A DNA stretch of 7,123 nt from Actinomycetota bacterium (GTDB taxonomy: Bacteria; Actinomycetota; Actinomycetes; Actinomycetales; Microbacteriaceae). The notes under the pieces were generated by a model that ran no database searches, was not told where the DNA came from, and was given only the letters and a program-made list of their open reading frames with translations. The DNA lies in contig JAHIOK010000419.1 of the NCBI GenBank assembly GCA_018895315.1, positions 1 to 7,123 of the forward strand, given 5' to 3'. A program made the position numbers and the translations under genes. Shown one piece after another: positions 1 to 5,796 of the stretch (position 1 is its first letter; each line of letters opens with the position of its first letter).

Positions 1-770
1 AGCTGGTCGTACTTCGCGAACGGGTACGGGTAGTCGAACTTCTCCTCGTAGTACGCGAAGCCCTCGCGGGTCTTCTCGAACACGTAGTCAGCGTCGAGGT
101 GCTGCCACAGGCTCTTTCGGGCGTAGACGCCGAGCGGGATGACGCGGCCCGAGGCACTGGTCAGTTCGGAGAACGTCGACTCGTACGGGCCGGCGATGAG
201 CGCCGTGATGTAGGAGGAGATGCGGGGGGTGGGTTCGAAGACCCACGTGGCGGTGCCGTCGCCGTGCGACTGCGGCTGAGGCGTGGGGGAGTTGGAGATG
301 ACCTTCCACTCGGTCGGTGCCGTCACCGTGAACTGGAACGTGGCCTTCAGGTCGGGCTGCTCGAAGACCGTGAACACGCGACGCGAATCCGGCACCTCGA
401 ACTGCGAATACAGGTACACCTCGCCGTCCGCGGGGTCGACGAATCGGTGCAGGCCCTCGCCGCTGTTGGTGTAGCTGCCGTCGGCATCGACGATGAGCTC
501 GTTCTCGGCGGCCAGCCCGGTCAGGGCGATGCGGGAGTCGACGTGGGCCGAGACCGGCACTTCGCGCCCGTTCAGTGTGATCTCGCGGATGTTGCCCGAG
601 ATCAGGTCGATGAAGGTGTCGGCGCCTTCGGTCGCGGAGAAGCGCACAACCGTGCGAGACCCGAAGACCTCCGCACCCTTCGTGAGATCAAGTGCCACGT
701 CATACGAATGCGTGTCGACAACGGCGCGGCGCTCTTGCGCCTCGATGCGGGTGAGGTTCTCTCCTGGCAC
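1..770 (-). CDS. pepN: Aminopeptidase N (M1 family), N-terminal part, cut by the window edge
   Basis: The gene reads leftward from a GTG start at 770 and leaves the window after about 256 codons, so the C-terminal two thirds are missing. M1 aminopeptidases are cytosolic zinc enzymes that remove N-terminal residues from peptides; actinobacterial members are about 850 residues long. The protein begins VPGENLTRIEAQERRAVVD, the typical opening of actinobacterial PepN, and continues with the beta-rich N-terminal domain, including a segment GEGLHRFVDPADGEVYLYSQ and then FEVPDSRRVFTVFEQPDLKA, both hallmarks of this family. The visible part ends at YPYPFAKYDQ, before the GAMEN exopeptidase motif and the HExxH zinc site, so catalytic residues cannot be checked here. 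The start is supported by GGGAG 7 nt upstream. It lies 72 nt downstream of sulP on the same strand and may be read through from it, although no promoter or terminator is clear in the gap. Confidence 0.93.
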   Translation of the reverse strand, partial: MPGENLTRIEAQERRAVVDTHSYDVALDLTKGAEVFGSRTVVRFSATEGADTFIDLISGNIREITLNGREVPVSAHVDSRIALTGLAAENELIVDADGSYTNSGEGLHRFVDPADGEVYLYSQFEVPDSRRVFTVFEQPDLKATFQFTVTAPTEWKVISNSPTPQPQSHGDGTATWVFEPTPRISSYITALIAGPYESTFSELTSASGRVIPLGVYARKSLWQHLDADYVFEKTREGFAYYEEKFDYPYPFAKYDQ

Positions 771-777
771 TGCAAAG

Positions 778-782
778 CTCCC
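778..782 (-). promoter_or_regulatory. Ribosome binding site of pepN
   Basis: On the minus strand GGGAG sits 7 nt before the GTG at 770. It decides the start: the reading begins with the family-typical PGENLT and no better in-frame ATG is present. Confidence 0.65.
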
Positions 783-842
783 AAGGGGTGTGAGGGGATG
801 TTGCGGTCCGGCGCTGCTGGCGCCCGTGACAACCCATCCAGC

Positions 843-2516
843 CTACGGCAGGGTGCCCCCAGGTTCCGCGGCCTCGGCACGCTCTCGATCCACGTGACTG
901 CGGGCGTGTGCAATAGCCGTAGGAAGGTCGGTGAACAGATGGTTCTCGTGGCGCAGCGCGCCGAGCACGCCCACCGTCCGGAAGAGCTCCGCGTGACCCT
1001 CGCGGATGCCCTTGATGAGCACCGTCACGCCCCGACGCTCGAGCTGCTGCACGATCTCACCGAGAACGTGGGCGCCGGTGGCATCGACGAGCTCGAGCTG
1101 AGACATCCGGAGCACGACCACCGTGACACCGTCGATCGCGGTGACCTCGGCGAGTACCCGGTCGGCGGCGGCGAAGAACAGCGGCCCCTCGATGCGGACG
1201 ATCGCGATCCGTTCGTCTCCCGCCTGGGCTGCGCCGAGGATGGCTTCGCGGTGCACGCCGGTCGCGCGCGAAAGACCGCGCAGAGCGAAGATCGCCGCGA
1301 CCACCATGCCGATGGCGACGGCAAAGATCAGATCAACTGAGACCGTCACCAACGCTGTGACGATGTAGGCGGCAGCATCGGCGCGAGTGGAGCGCAGAAT
1401 CGACCGCGCGCCGGCAACGTGCACCATGCGCACCGCGGTGACCATCAGCACCCCCGACAGTGCGGCGTGGGGGATCGCCCCCACGGGTCCGCTGACCGCG
1501 AGCACCACGAGCAGCAGCACTGCCGAGTGGATGATCGCCGCGAGGCGGGTGCGTGCGCCGGAGCGCACGTTCACGGCGGTGCGCGCGATGGCACCCGTGG
1601 CGGGCATGCCGCCGAAGAGGCCGGCGCCGATGGAGGCCAGCCCCTGTCCGACCAGCTCACGGTCGGGGTCGTATGGGCCGGTGTCGGCCAGCGATGCCGC
1701 CACGCGCGCAGACAGCAGAGACTCGATGGCCGCCAGGGCGGCGACCGTGAGCGCCGGAAGAGCCAGACTCGACAGCATCCCGATATCGATACCGGAGATT
1801 CCCGGGGCGGGAAGAGAAGACGGGAGAGCACCGATCACGGCGAGAGGATCGGCGAGGACGAGGGCGAGCACCGTCACCAGGACCACGCCGACGAGCGAGC
1901 CGGGAATCGCAGGGTGCAGGCGAGGCAGCAGGACCATGCAGGCGGCGACGAGGGCGACCGCCCCCAACGCCCAGGCGAGATACACCGGATCGGCCCCGAT
2001 GAGCGAAGAGACCGCGGCGACGACGACATTGCTGGACGTCGCCCCGTGCACGTCCGCTGCGGTGAGCGCCGGCACCTGCTGCAGGAAGATGATGATCGCG
2101 ATTCCGAGAGTGAACCCTTCGATCACGGGCCAGGGGATGAACGACACCGCGCGACCGAGGCGCGCAGCACCCGCGATCACCACGATGACCCCCGCCATGA
2201 TGCTGACGATCGCGACGGCACCGACCCCGTGGGCTGCGACGATCGGGGCGAGCACGACGACCATCGCGCCGGTGGGGCCCGAGACCTGCACGTTCGATCC
2301 CCCGAAGACCGCAGCGATCACTCCGGCGACGATGGCCGTGATCAGGCCCGCTGCTGCACCCGCGCCCGACGAGATGCCGAAGCCGAGCGCCAACGGCAGC
2401 GCGACGATGCCGACGGTGACCCCGGCCAGCAGATCGCGGCGCCAACTCGTGCGCACGCCCCGATAGTCGCCGCCTGAGGGCAGTAGAGCGCGCGCGGCGT
2501 TCAGTGCAAAGTTCAC
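843..2516 (-). CDS. SulP (SLC26) family inorganic anion permease with C-terminal STAS domain
   Basis: A 557-residue membrane transporter. Residues 30-415 hold about 10-14 hydrophobic segments with the SulP landmarks: LPLALGFGISSGAGAAAG (40-57), the substrate-site stretch NVQVSGPTGAMVVVLAP (75-91), AAIESLLSARVA (262-273), and GLFGGMPATGAIARTAVNV (299-317). Residues 435-540 form a cytoplasmic STAS domain, with DATG (478-481) at the position of the SpoIIAA phosphorylation loop. SulP proteins carry sulfate, bicarbonate or dicarboxylates; the substrate here cannot be read from sequence. Glu265 lies where the cyanobacterial bicarbonate transporter BicA has a sodium-site Asp, and proton-coupled relatives have Glu, so proton coupling is a reasonable inference. 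The start is GTG at 2516, which overlaps the arsR stop as GTGA, with GGAG 7 nt upstream inside arsR. This indicates translational coupling and control by the ArsR protein. pepN follows 72 nt downstream. Confidence 0.93.
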   Translation of the reverse strand: MNFALNAARALLPSGGDYRGVRTSWRRDLLAGVTVGIVALPLALGFGISSGAGAAAGLITAIVAGVIAAVFGGSNVQVSGPTGAMVVVLAPIVAAHGVGAVAIVSIMAGVIVVIAGAARLGRAVSFIPWPVIEGFTLGIAIIIFLQQVPALTAADVHGATSSNVVVAAVSSLIGADPVYLAWALGAVALVAACMVLLPRLHPAIPGSLVGVVLVTVLALVLADPLAVIGALPSSLPAPGISGIDIGMLSSLALPALTVAALAAIESLLSARVAASLADTGPYDPDRELVGQGLASIGAGLFGGMPATGAIARTAVNVRSGARTRLAAIIHSAVLLLVVLAVSGPVGAIPHAALSGVLMVTAVRMVHVAGARSILRSTRADAAAYIVTALVTVSVDLIFAVAIGMVVAAIFALRGLSRATGVHREAILGAAQAGDERIAIVRIEGPLFFAAADRVLAEVTAIDGVTVVVLRMSQLELVDATGAHVLGEIVQQLERRGVTVLIKGIREGHAELFRTVGVLGALRHENHLFTDLPTAIAHARSHVDRERAEAAEPGGTLP

Positions 2517-2878
2517 GACGACGCTCCGAACCGCGGCAGAGAGGCCATGTCCTGCGCGCGGGCGGTGTCTTCCGCCACGAGTGAGCCCAGGAGTTTCCGC
2601 GCGACCGAGAGCAGTTCTGCCACTTCGGGTCGGGCGAGCCGGTAGTACACACTGCTGCCGCGGCGCTCCGACGTGACCAGGCGGTGCCTGCGAAGCACCG
2701 AGAGATGCTGCGAGAGGTGCGAGGCCTCCAGAGCGGTGCTCTCTTGCAGCGATGCGACGGAATGCTGCTCGCCGTCGGCGAGGAGCTCCAGCATCCGGAT
2801 GCGGAACGGGTGCGAGAGACCCTTGAAGAGTCCTGCCTTCACTTCGTACAGCGGACGTTGCTCAGCAGTTAGTGACAT
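2513..2878 (-). CDS. ArsR/SmtB-family winged-helix transcriptional regulator
   Basis: A 121-residue protein with the ArsR fold: LSHPFRIRMLELLADGEQHS (21-40), a recognition helix around EASHLSQHLSVLRRHRLV (51-68), and a beta wing TSERRGSSVYYRL (69-81). Family members are dimeric repressors released by metals or other signals. This one has no cysteine at all. The helix-3 position that carries ELCVCDL in arsenic and cadmium sensors reads as QHSVASL, and the C-terminal helix (RPEVAELLSVARKLLGSL) has no histidine, so neither classic metal site is present. ATG at 2878 is chosen because the reading upstream to the next ATG (2959) adds a non-conserved stretch that would cross the divergent hemH start. 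There is no well-spaced ribosome site; GGAGGG lies 19 nt upstream. A TATGAT box 9 nt before the ATG suggests a leaderless or nearly leaderless mRNA. It forms an operon with sulP and probably represses itself. Confidence 0.9.
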   Translation of the reverse strand: MSLTAEQRPLYEVKAGLFKGLSHPFRIRMLELLADGEQHSVASLQESTALEASHLSQHLSVLRRHRLVTSERRGSSVYYRLARPEVAELLSVARKLLGSLVAEDTARAQDMASLPRFGASS

Positions 2879-2897
2879 GATGAAGTCATCATATCGC
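2872..2897. promoter_or_regulatory. Candidate ArsR-type operator (12-2-12 inverted repeat)
   Basis: On the + strand GTGACATGATGA (2872-2883) and TCATCATATCGC (2886-2897) are separated by AG. Ten of twelve positions pair, and the inner seven (ATGATGA and TCATCAT) pair perfectly. The 12-2-12 imperfect repeat is the established operator layout for ArsR/SmtB proteins. It is AT-rich in an otherwise very GC-rich window, covers the -10 box and start codon of arsR, and ends 28-37 bp before hemH. Binding by the adjacent ArsR protein is inferred from position. Confidence 0.75.
2888..2893 (-). promoter_or_regulatory. Likely -10 box of the arsR-sulP promoter
   Basis: TATGAT on the minus strand matches five of six bases of TATAAT and lies 9 nt before the arsR ATG, inside one operator arm. 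Transcription would begin at or within about three bases of the start codon. No good -35 box is visible 16-18 bp upstream. Confidence 0.5.
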
Positions 2898-2918
2898 CCT
2901 CCACGGGTTTCACACGAT

Positions 2919-2924
2919 GGGAGG
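2919..2924 (+). promoter_or_regulatory. Ribosome binding site deciding the hemH start
   Basis: GGGAGG directly abuts an in-frame ATG at 2925 (no spacer, unusable) but stands 9 nt before an in-frame GTG at 2934. This favours the GTG as the true start. Confidence 0.65.
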
Positions 2925-2933
2925 ATGGAGCGC

Positions 2934-4154
2934 GTGAGCGCACCTTCGTCGACACCCACGGATGCCCCTTCCGCCGTTGTACCGTTCGCCTCGGCGGCGG
3001 CCGCATCCGGAGCCCCCTATGTCGAGGTTCCCGTCGCATACGACGCGATCCTTCTCGCCGGCTTCGGGGGGCCGGAGGGTCAGGACGACGTCATTCCGTT
3101 CCTTCGCAACGTCACGCGTGGTCGGGGGATCCCCGACGAGCGGCTCGAGGAAGTCGCTCACCACTACCGGCACTTCGGCGGAGTCAGCCCGATCAACTCT
3201 CAGAATCGGGCGCTCAGAGCTGCGCTGGAGGCCGAGCTCGCACGCCGCAGCATCGACCTGCCGGTCTACTGGGGCAACCGCAACTGGACGCCGTACCTCG
3301 AAGAAGCCGTGACGGATGCCGCGAACTCCGGTCACACCACGCTCCTCGCGCTTTCCACGAGCGCCTACAGCTCCTTCTCGAGCTGCCGGCAATATCGCGA
3401 GGACTTCGCACGAGTGCTCATCGACACGGGGCTCGCCGGCACGGTCACGATCGACAAGATCCGCCAGTTCTTCGACACCCCGGGCTTCGTCGGCCCGTTC
3501 ATCGATGGCGTACGCGACGCCGTCGCGGGCTTTCTCGCGCAGGGCGTCGCTCCGAGCGCGATCCGCGTGCTGTTCTCGACCCACAGCGTGCCGACGGCGG
3601 ACGCCGACCGCTCCGGTCCGCGCGAGGGCGATCCTCGGCACCGTGATCTCGGTGAGGGCGGCGCGTACGCTGCGCAGCACCGCGCCGTCGCGACTGTCGT
3701 GATGGAGGCGGTGGCTGCTGCGATCGACGGCGCCGACCAGGTCGGGTGGGATCTGGTCTTCCAGTCGCGGTCCGGCCCGCCGTCGCAGCCCTGGCTCGAG
3801 CCCGACGTGTGCGATGTGATCGCGACTCTTCCCGAGCACGGGGTGGACGCCGTCGCCATCGTGCCGCTCGGCTTCGTCAGCGACCACATGGAAGTGCTCT
3901 GGGACCTCGACACCGAAGCGATGGAGGCGGCGGAGACCGCGGGCCTCCGTGCGGTCCGCACCCCGACCCCGGGAATCGACCCGCAATACGTCCGAGGTCT
4001 CGTCGACCTCGTGGTGGAGCGGCTCGAGGGCACCCCGGCCGCCGGGCGGCCGCACCTCACCGACCTCGGTCCATGGTTCGACGTGTGCCGCCCCGGGTGC
4101 TGCGAGAACATCCGGGCGGGATTCAAGCCCGCGGCATCCGGCATCGTCCCCTGA
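2934..4154 (+). CDS. hemH: Ferrochelatase (coproporphyrin ferrochelatase type)
   Basis: Inserts ferrous iron into a porphyrin late in heme synthesis. Actinobacteria use the coproporphyrin route, so the substrate is most likely coproporphyrin III (the enzyme is also called CpfC). The 406-residue protein shows LLAGFGGPEG (40-49), HHYRHFGGVSPIN, VYWGNRNWTPYLEEA, YSSFSSCRQYRED, the catalytic-His motif FSTHSVP (His217), FQSRSGPPSQPWLEPDV, and the conserved acid in GFVSDHMEVLWDLD (Glu320). Phe44 stands where Bacillus and Listeria enzymes have an axial Tyr. Cys151 together with Cys385, Cys389 and Cys390 near the C terminus fits the internal-plus-C-terminal cysteine ligands of the [2Fe-2S] cluster known in actinobacterial ferrochelatases. 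The first 27 or so residues are Ala/Ser/Pro-rich and probably disordered. The GTG start at 2934 is chosen by ribosome-site spacing; ATG at 2925 is the alternative. It is transcribed away from arsR-sulP across a shared 55-bp gap holding the operator, and no other heme gene is in the window. Confidence 0.95.
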   Translation: MSAPSSTPTDAPSAVVPFASAAAASGAPYVEVPVAYDAILLAGFGGPEGQDDVIPFLRNVTRGRGIPDERLEEVAHHYRHFGGVSPINSQNRALRAALEAELARRSIDLPVYWGNRNWTPYLEEAVTDAANSGHTTLLALSTSAYSSFSSCRQYREDFARVLIDTGLAGTVTIDKIRQFFDTPGFVGPFIDGVRDAVAGFLAQGVAPSAIRVLFSTHSVPTADADRSGPREGDPRHRDLGEGGAYAAQHRAVATVVMEAVAAAIDGADQVGWDLVFQSRSGPPSQPWLEPDVCDVIATLPEHGVDAVAIVPLGFVSDHMEVLWDLDTEAMEAAETAGLRAVRTPTPGIDPQYVRGLVDLVVERLEGTPAAGRPHLTDLGPWFDVCRPGCCENIRAGFKPAASGIVP

Positions 4155-4166
4155 CGTTCCCCTCCC

Positions 4167-4172
4167 TAGAAT
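4167..4172 (+). promoter_or_regulatory. Likely -10 box for a leaderless rpiB transcript
   Basis: TAGAAT matches five of six bases of TATAAT and ends 7 nt before the rpiB ATG, so transcription would start at the A of the ATG or next to it. No Shine-Dalgarno sequence lies in the 25-nt gap after hemH, which fits leaderless translation. The -35 region (TCGTCC at 17-bp spacing) is weak. Confidence 0.55.
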
Positions 4173-4179
4173 CGACCCC

Positions 4180-4725
4180 ATGCGCATCCATATCGCCACC
4201 GACCACGCCGGTCTCGAGTTCTCCACGCAGCTGCAGCACCACCTGGCAGGTCAGGGGCATGATGTCCTCGATCATGGGCCGCTCGAGTACGAGCCGCTCG
4301 ATGATTACCCGGCCTTCTGCATCAGGGCGGCGCAGGCGGTCGTGCGTGATCAGGCCGACGGCGTCGACGCCCTCGGTGTGGTGTTCGGCGGATCGGGCAA
4401 CGGGGAGCAGATCGCAGCGAACAAGGTGCGCGGGGTGCGCGCTGCGCTCGTGTGGAGCATCGCGACGGCGGAGCTCGCCCGCGAGCACAACGACGCCAAC
4501 GTCATCGCGATCGGCGCGCGCCAGCACACCTTCGACGAAGCGTCCACGTTCATCGATCGATTCATCGCGACACCGTTCTCCCACGAAGAGCGGCACGTGC
4601 GCCGCATCGCGCAGATCGCAGACTTCGAAGACGATGGCACGCTGATGCCCGACCCGCGAGCGACCGCCGGCGGGCCGGATGTGCTCGCCGACGACAGCAG
4701 CTCGTTCGACCCCGAAGCCGGCTGA
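4180..4725 (+). CDS. rpiB: Ribose-5-phosphate isomerase B (RpiB/LacA family)
   Basis: Interconverts ribose 5-phosphate and ribulose 5-phosphate in the cytosolic pentose phosphate pathway. The 181-residue protein opens MRIHIATDHAGLEF with the DHAG phosphate/substrate motif (8-11), followed by GVVFGGSGNGEQIAANK (66-82) and AREHNDANVIAIGAR. Escherichia coli RpiB has a catalytic Cys in the GTGIG loop; here that loop is GGSGNGE, with Glu76 in the position of the catalytic base of the M. tuberculosis enzyme, so this is the actinobacterial, cysteine-independent class. Compared with the M. tuberculosis protein (about 160 residues), about 20 acidic, Ser/Gly-rich residues are added at the C terminus and look disordered. 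ATG at 4180 gives the family N terminus exactly. It lies 25 nt after hemH, with its own -10 box, and only 7 nt before nei; the two are probably co-transcribed. Confidence 0.95.
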   Translation: MRIHIATDHAGLEFSTQLQHHLAGQGHDVLDHGPLEYEPLDDYPAFCIRAAQAVVRDQADGVDALGVVFGGSGNGEQIAANKVRGVRAALVWSIATAELAREHNDANVIAIGARQHTFDEASTFIDRFIATPFSHEERHVRRIAQIADFEDDGTLMPDPRATAGGPDVLADDSSSFDPEAG

Positions 4726-4732
4726 GGAGCCG

Positions 4733-5728
4733 ATGCCCGAGGGTCACTCCGTCCACCGCATCGCTCGACAGGTCGCCCGCAACATCGTGGGGCACGAGGT
4801 CGCGGCGTCCAGCCCGCAGGGCCGATTCGTCGAGGGAGCTGCCGTGCTCACGGGGCGCGCGGCGACGTCGGTGCGCGCCGTCGGCAAGCAGATGTTCCTT
4901 CAGTTCGACGACGACCTCTGGCTGCGCGTGCACCTGGGGATGTACGGCGCTTGGGATTTCGCCGGTGAGATCTCCGTAGATCCGACGATCGCGTCCGCCA
5001 ACGGACGAATGGGTCAGACAAACCAGCGCGGCACCGATACCGAAGCGATCCTGGATGCCGCGGGCGAGAACTCCCTGACATCCATTGGTGCGCCCCGCAG
5101 CGCACGCGGCCGATTCCGGATGTCCGAGCAGACCACCGGCCTCGCCGACGAGGACGCGACATGGCCGCCGCCGGTCGTCGGAGCGGTGCGCCTTCGACTG
5201 CTCACCGCCGTGACCTGCGCCGATCTGCGCGGGCCGACGACGTGCGAACTGCAGAGCCCAGACGAAGTCGCCGCTACGATCGCGAAGCTCGGACCCGACC
5301 CGCTGGTGGATGATCTCGCCGAGGGCGAGGAGCGCTTCACCACGGTGGTGCGCCGCAAGCCCACGCCCATCGGACTGCTGCTCATGGACCAGACGGTCGT
5401 GAGCGGAATCGGCAACGTGTATCGCGCAGAAATGCTCTTCCGCGCGCGACTGAATCCGCACACTCCCGGCCGGGATGTGCCCGAGGAGATCGTCCGCGGA
5501 CTCTGGCGCGACTGGGTGAGGCTGCTCTCCATCGGCGTCGAAACCGGCCAGATGATGACGATGGACGGGCTGGATGCCGCCGGCTATCGCCGTGCGATGG
5601 CCAGCCGTGACGACCGGCACTGGGTCTACCACCGCGCCGGGCTGCCGTGTCGGGTCTGCGGCACCGAGATCGCGCTCGAGGAGATGGCCGCGCGCAAGCT
5701 CTACTGGTGCCCCAACTGCCAAGCGTGA
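4733..5728 (+). CDS. nei1: Fpg/Nei-family DNA glycosylase, Nei1-like (endonuclease VIII)
   Basis: A base-excision-repair enzyme that removes oxidised bases, mainly pyrimidines in characterised Nei1 proteins, and nicks the abasic site. The 331-residue protein begins MPEGHSVHRIAR; after Met removal the Pro is the Schiff-base nucleophile and the next Glu the general acid. Lys52 in AVGKQMF is the conserved beta-hairpin lysine. The helix-two-turn-helix region runs from KLGPDPL (185-191) to GIGNVYRAEMLFRARLNP (225-242). The C terminus carries a zinc finger, C306-x2-C309-x16-C326-x2-C329, with Arg321 in its hairpin. Strong similarity in SSPQGRF, DLRGPT, LLMDQTVVSGIGNVYR and the zinc finger to M. tuberculosis Nei1 (Rv2464c), plus the adjacent rpiB, supports Nei1 over Fpg. 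Residues about 76-147 are much longer than the matching loop in Rv2464c. ATG at 4733 is preceded by AGGAG, which overlaps the rpiB stop, so translation is probably coupled. Confidence 0.93.
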   Translation: MPEGHSVHRIARQVARNIVGHEVAASSPQGRFVEGAAVLTGRAATSVRAVGKQMFLQFDDDLWLRVHLGMYGAWDFAGEISVDPTIASANGRMGQTNQRGTDTEAILDAAGENSLTSIGAPRSARGRFRMSEQTTGLADEDATWPPPVVGAVRLRLLTAVTCADLRGPTTCELQSPDEVAATIAKLGPDPLVDDLAEGEERFTTVVRRKPTPIGLLLMDQTVVSGIGNVYRAEMLFRARLNPHTPGRDVPEEIVRGLWRDWVRLLSIGVETGQMMTMDGLDAAGYRRAMASRDDRHWVYHRAGLPCRVCGTEIALEEMAARKLYWCPNCQA

Positions 5729-5784
5729 CCCGCTCTCCGGCGGCTCTTTCGGCACTCGGACCGGTGCGGGGCCTGAGCGGCTCG

Positions 5785-5790
5785 TAGGCT
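5785..5790 (+). promoter_or_regulatory. Likely -10 box for a leaderless paiB-like transcript
   Basis: TAGGCT fits the TAnnnT form and ends 6 nt before the ATG at 5797. No usable Shine-Dalgarno sequence precedes the ATG, so a transcript starting at the A of the ATG is plausible. There is no convincing -35 box. Confidence 0.45.
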
Positions 5791-5796
5791 GATCTC

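Noticed and set aside
810..824. GGCGC-TGCTG-GCGCC hairpin between sulP and pepN as a terminator
   Set aside because: The stem is only 5 bp, there is no U-run, and such short GC repeats are expected by chance here.
99..1340. Long + strand open frame (413 codons) across pepN and the sulP 3' end
   Set aside because: It is antisense to two genes with clear family matches, spans the gap between them, and its translation is Arg/Asp/Gly-rich with no recognisable domain. High GC commonly keeps such frames open.
1387..2466. Two long + strand frames inside sulP
   Set aside because: Both are antisense to a complete transporter with conserved motifs; translations are low-complexity Arg/Thr/Ala or Arg/His/Asp text.
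2673..2933. N-terminal extension of ferrochelatase back to ATG 2673
   Set aside because: It would run antisense through most of arsR, gives non-conserved residues, and has no ribosome site. The GGGAGG at 2919 supports 2934.
2879..2959. Longer ArsR form starting at ATG 2959
   Set aside because: It would start inside hemH on the opposite strand, add non-family residues, and place the operator inside the coding region.
2910..4226. 438-codon minus-strand frame opposite hemH
   Set aside because: Mirror frame of a well-conserved ferrochelatase; no domain, no ribosome site.
4562..5755. 397-codon minus-strand frame opposite rpiB and nei
   Set aside because: Antisense to two clear genes, with composition typical of a shadow frame.
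5729..5796. Terminator or regulatory RNA between nei and the PaiB-like gene
   Set aside because: Only 4-6 bp distant repeats (for example CCGCTC and GAGCGG) were found, with no compact stem.
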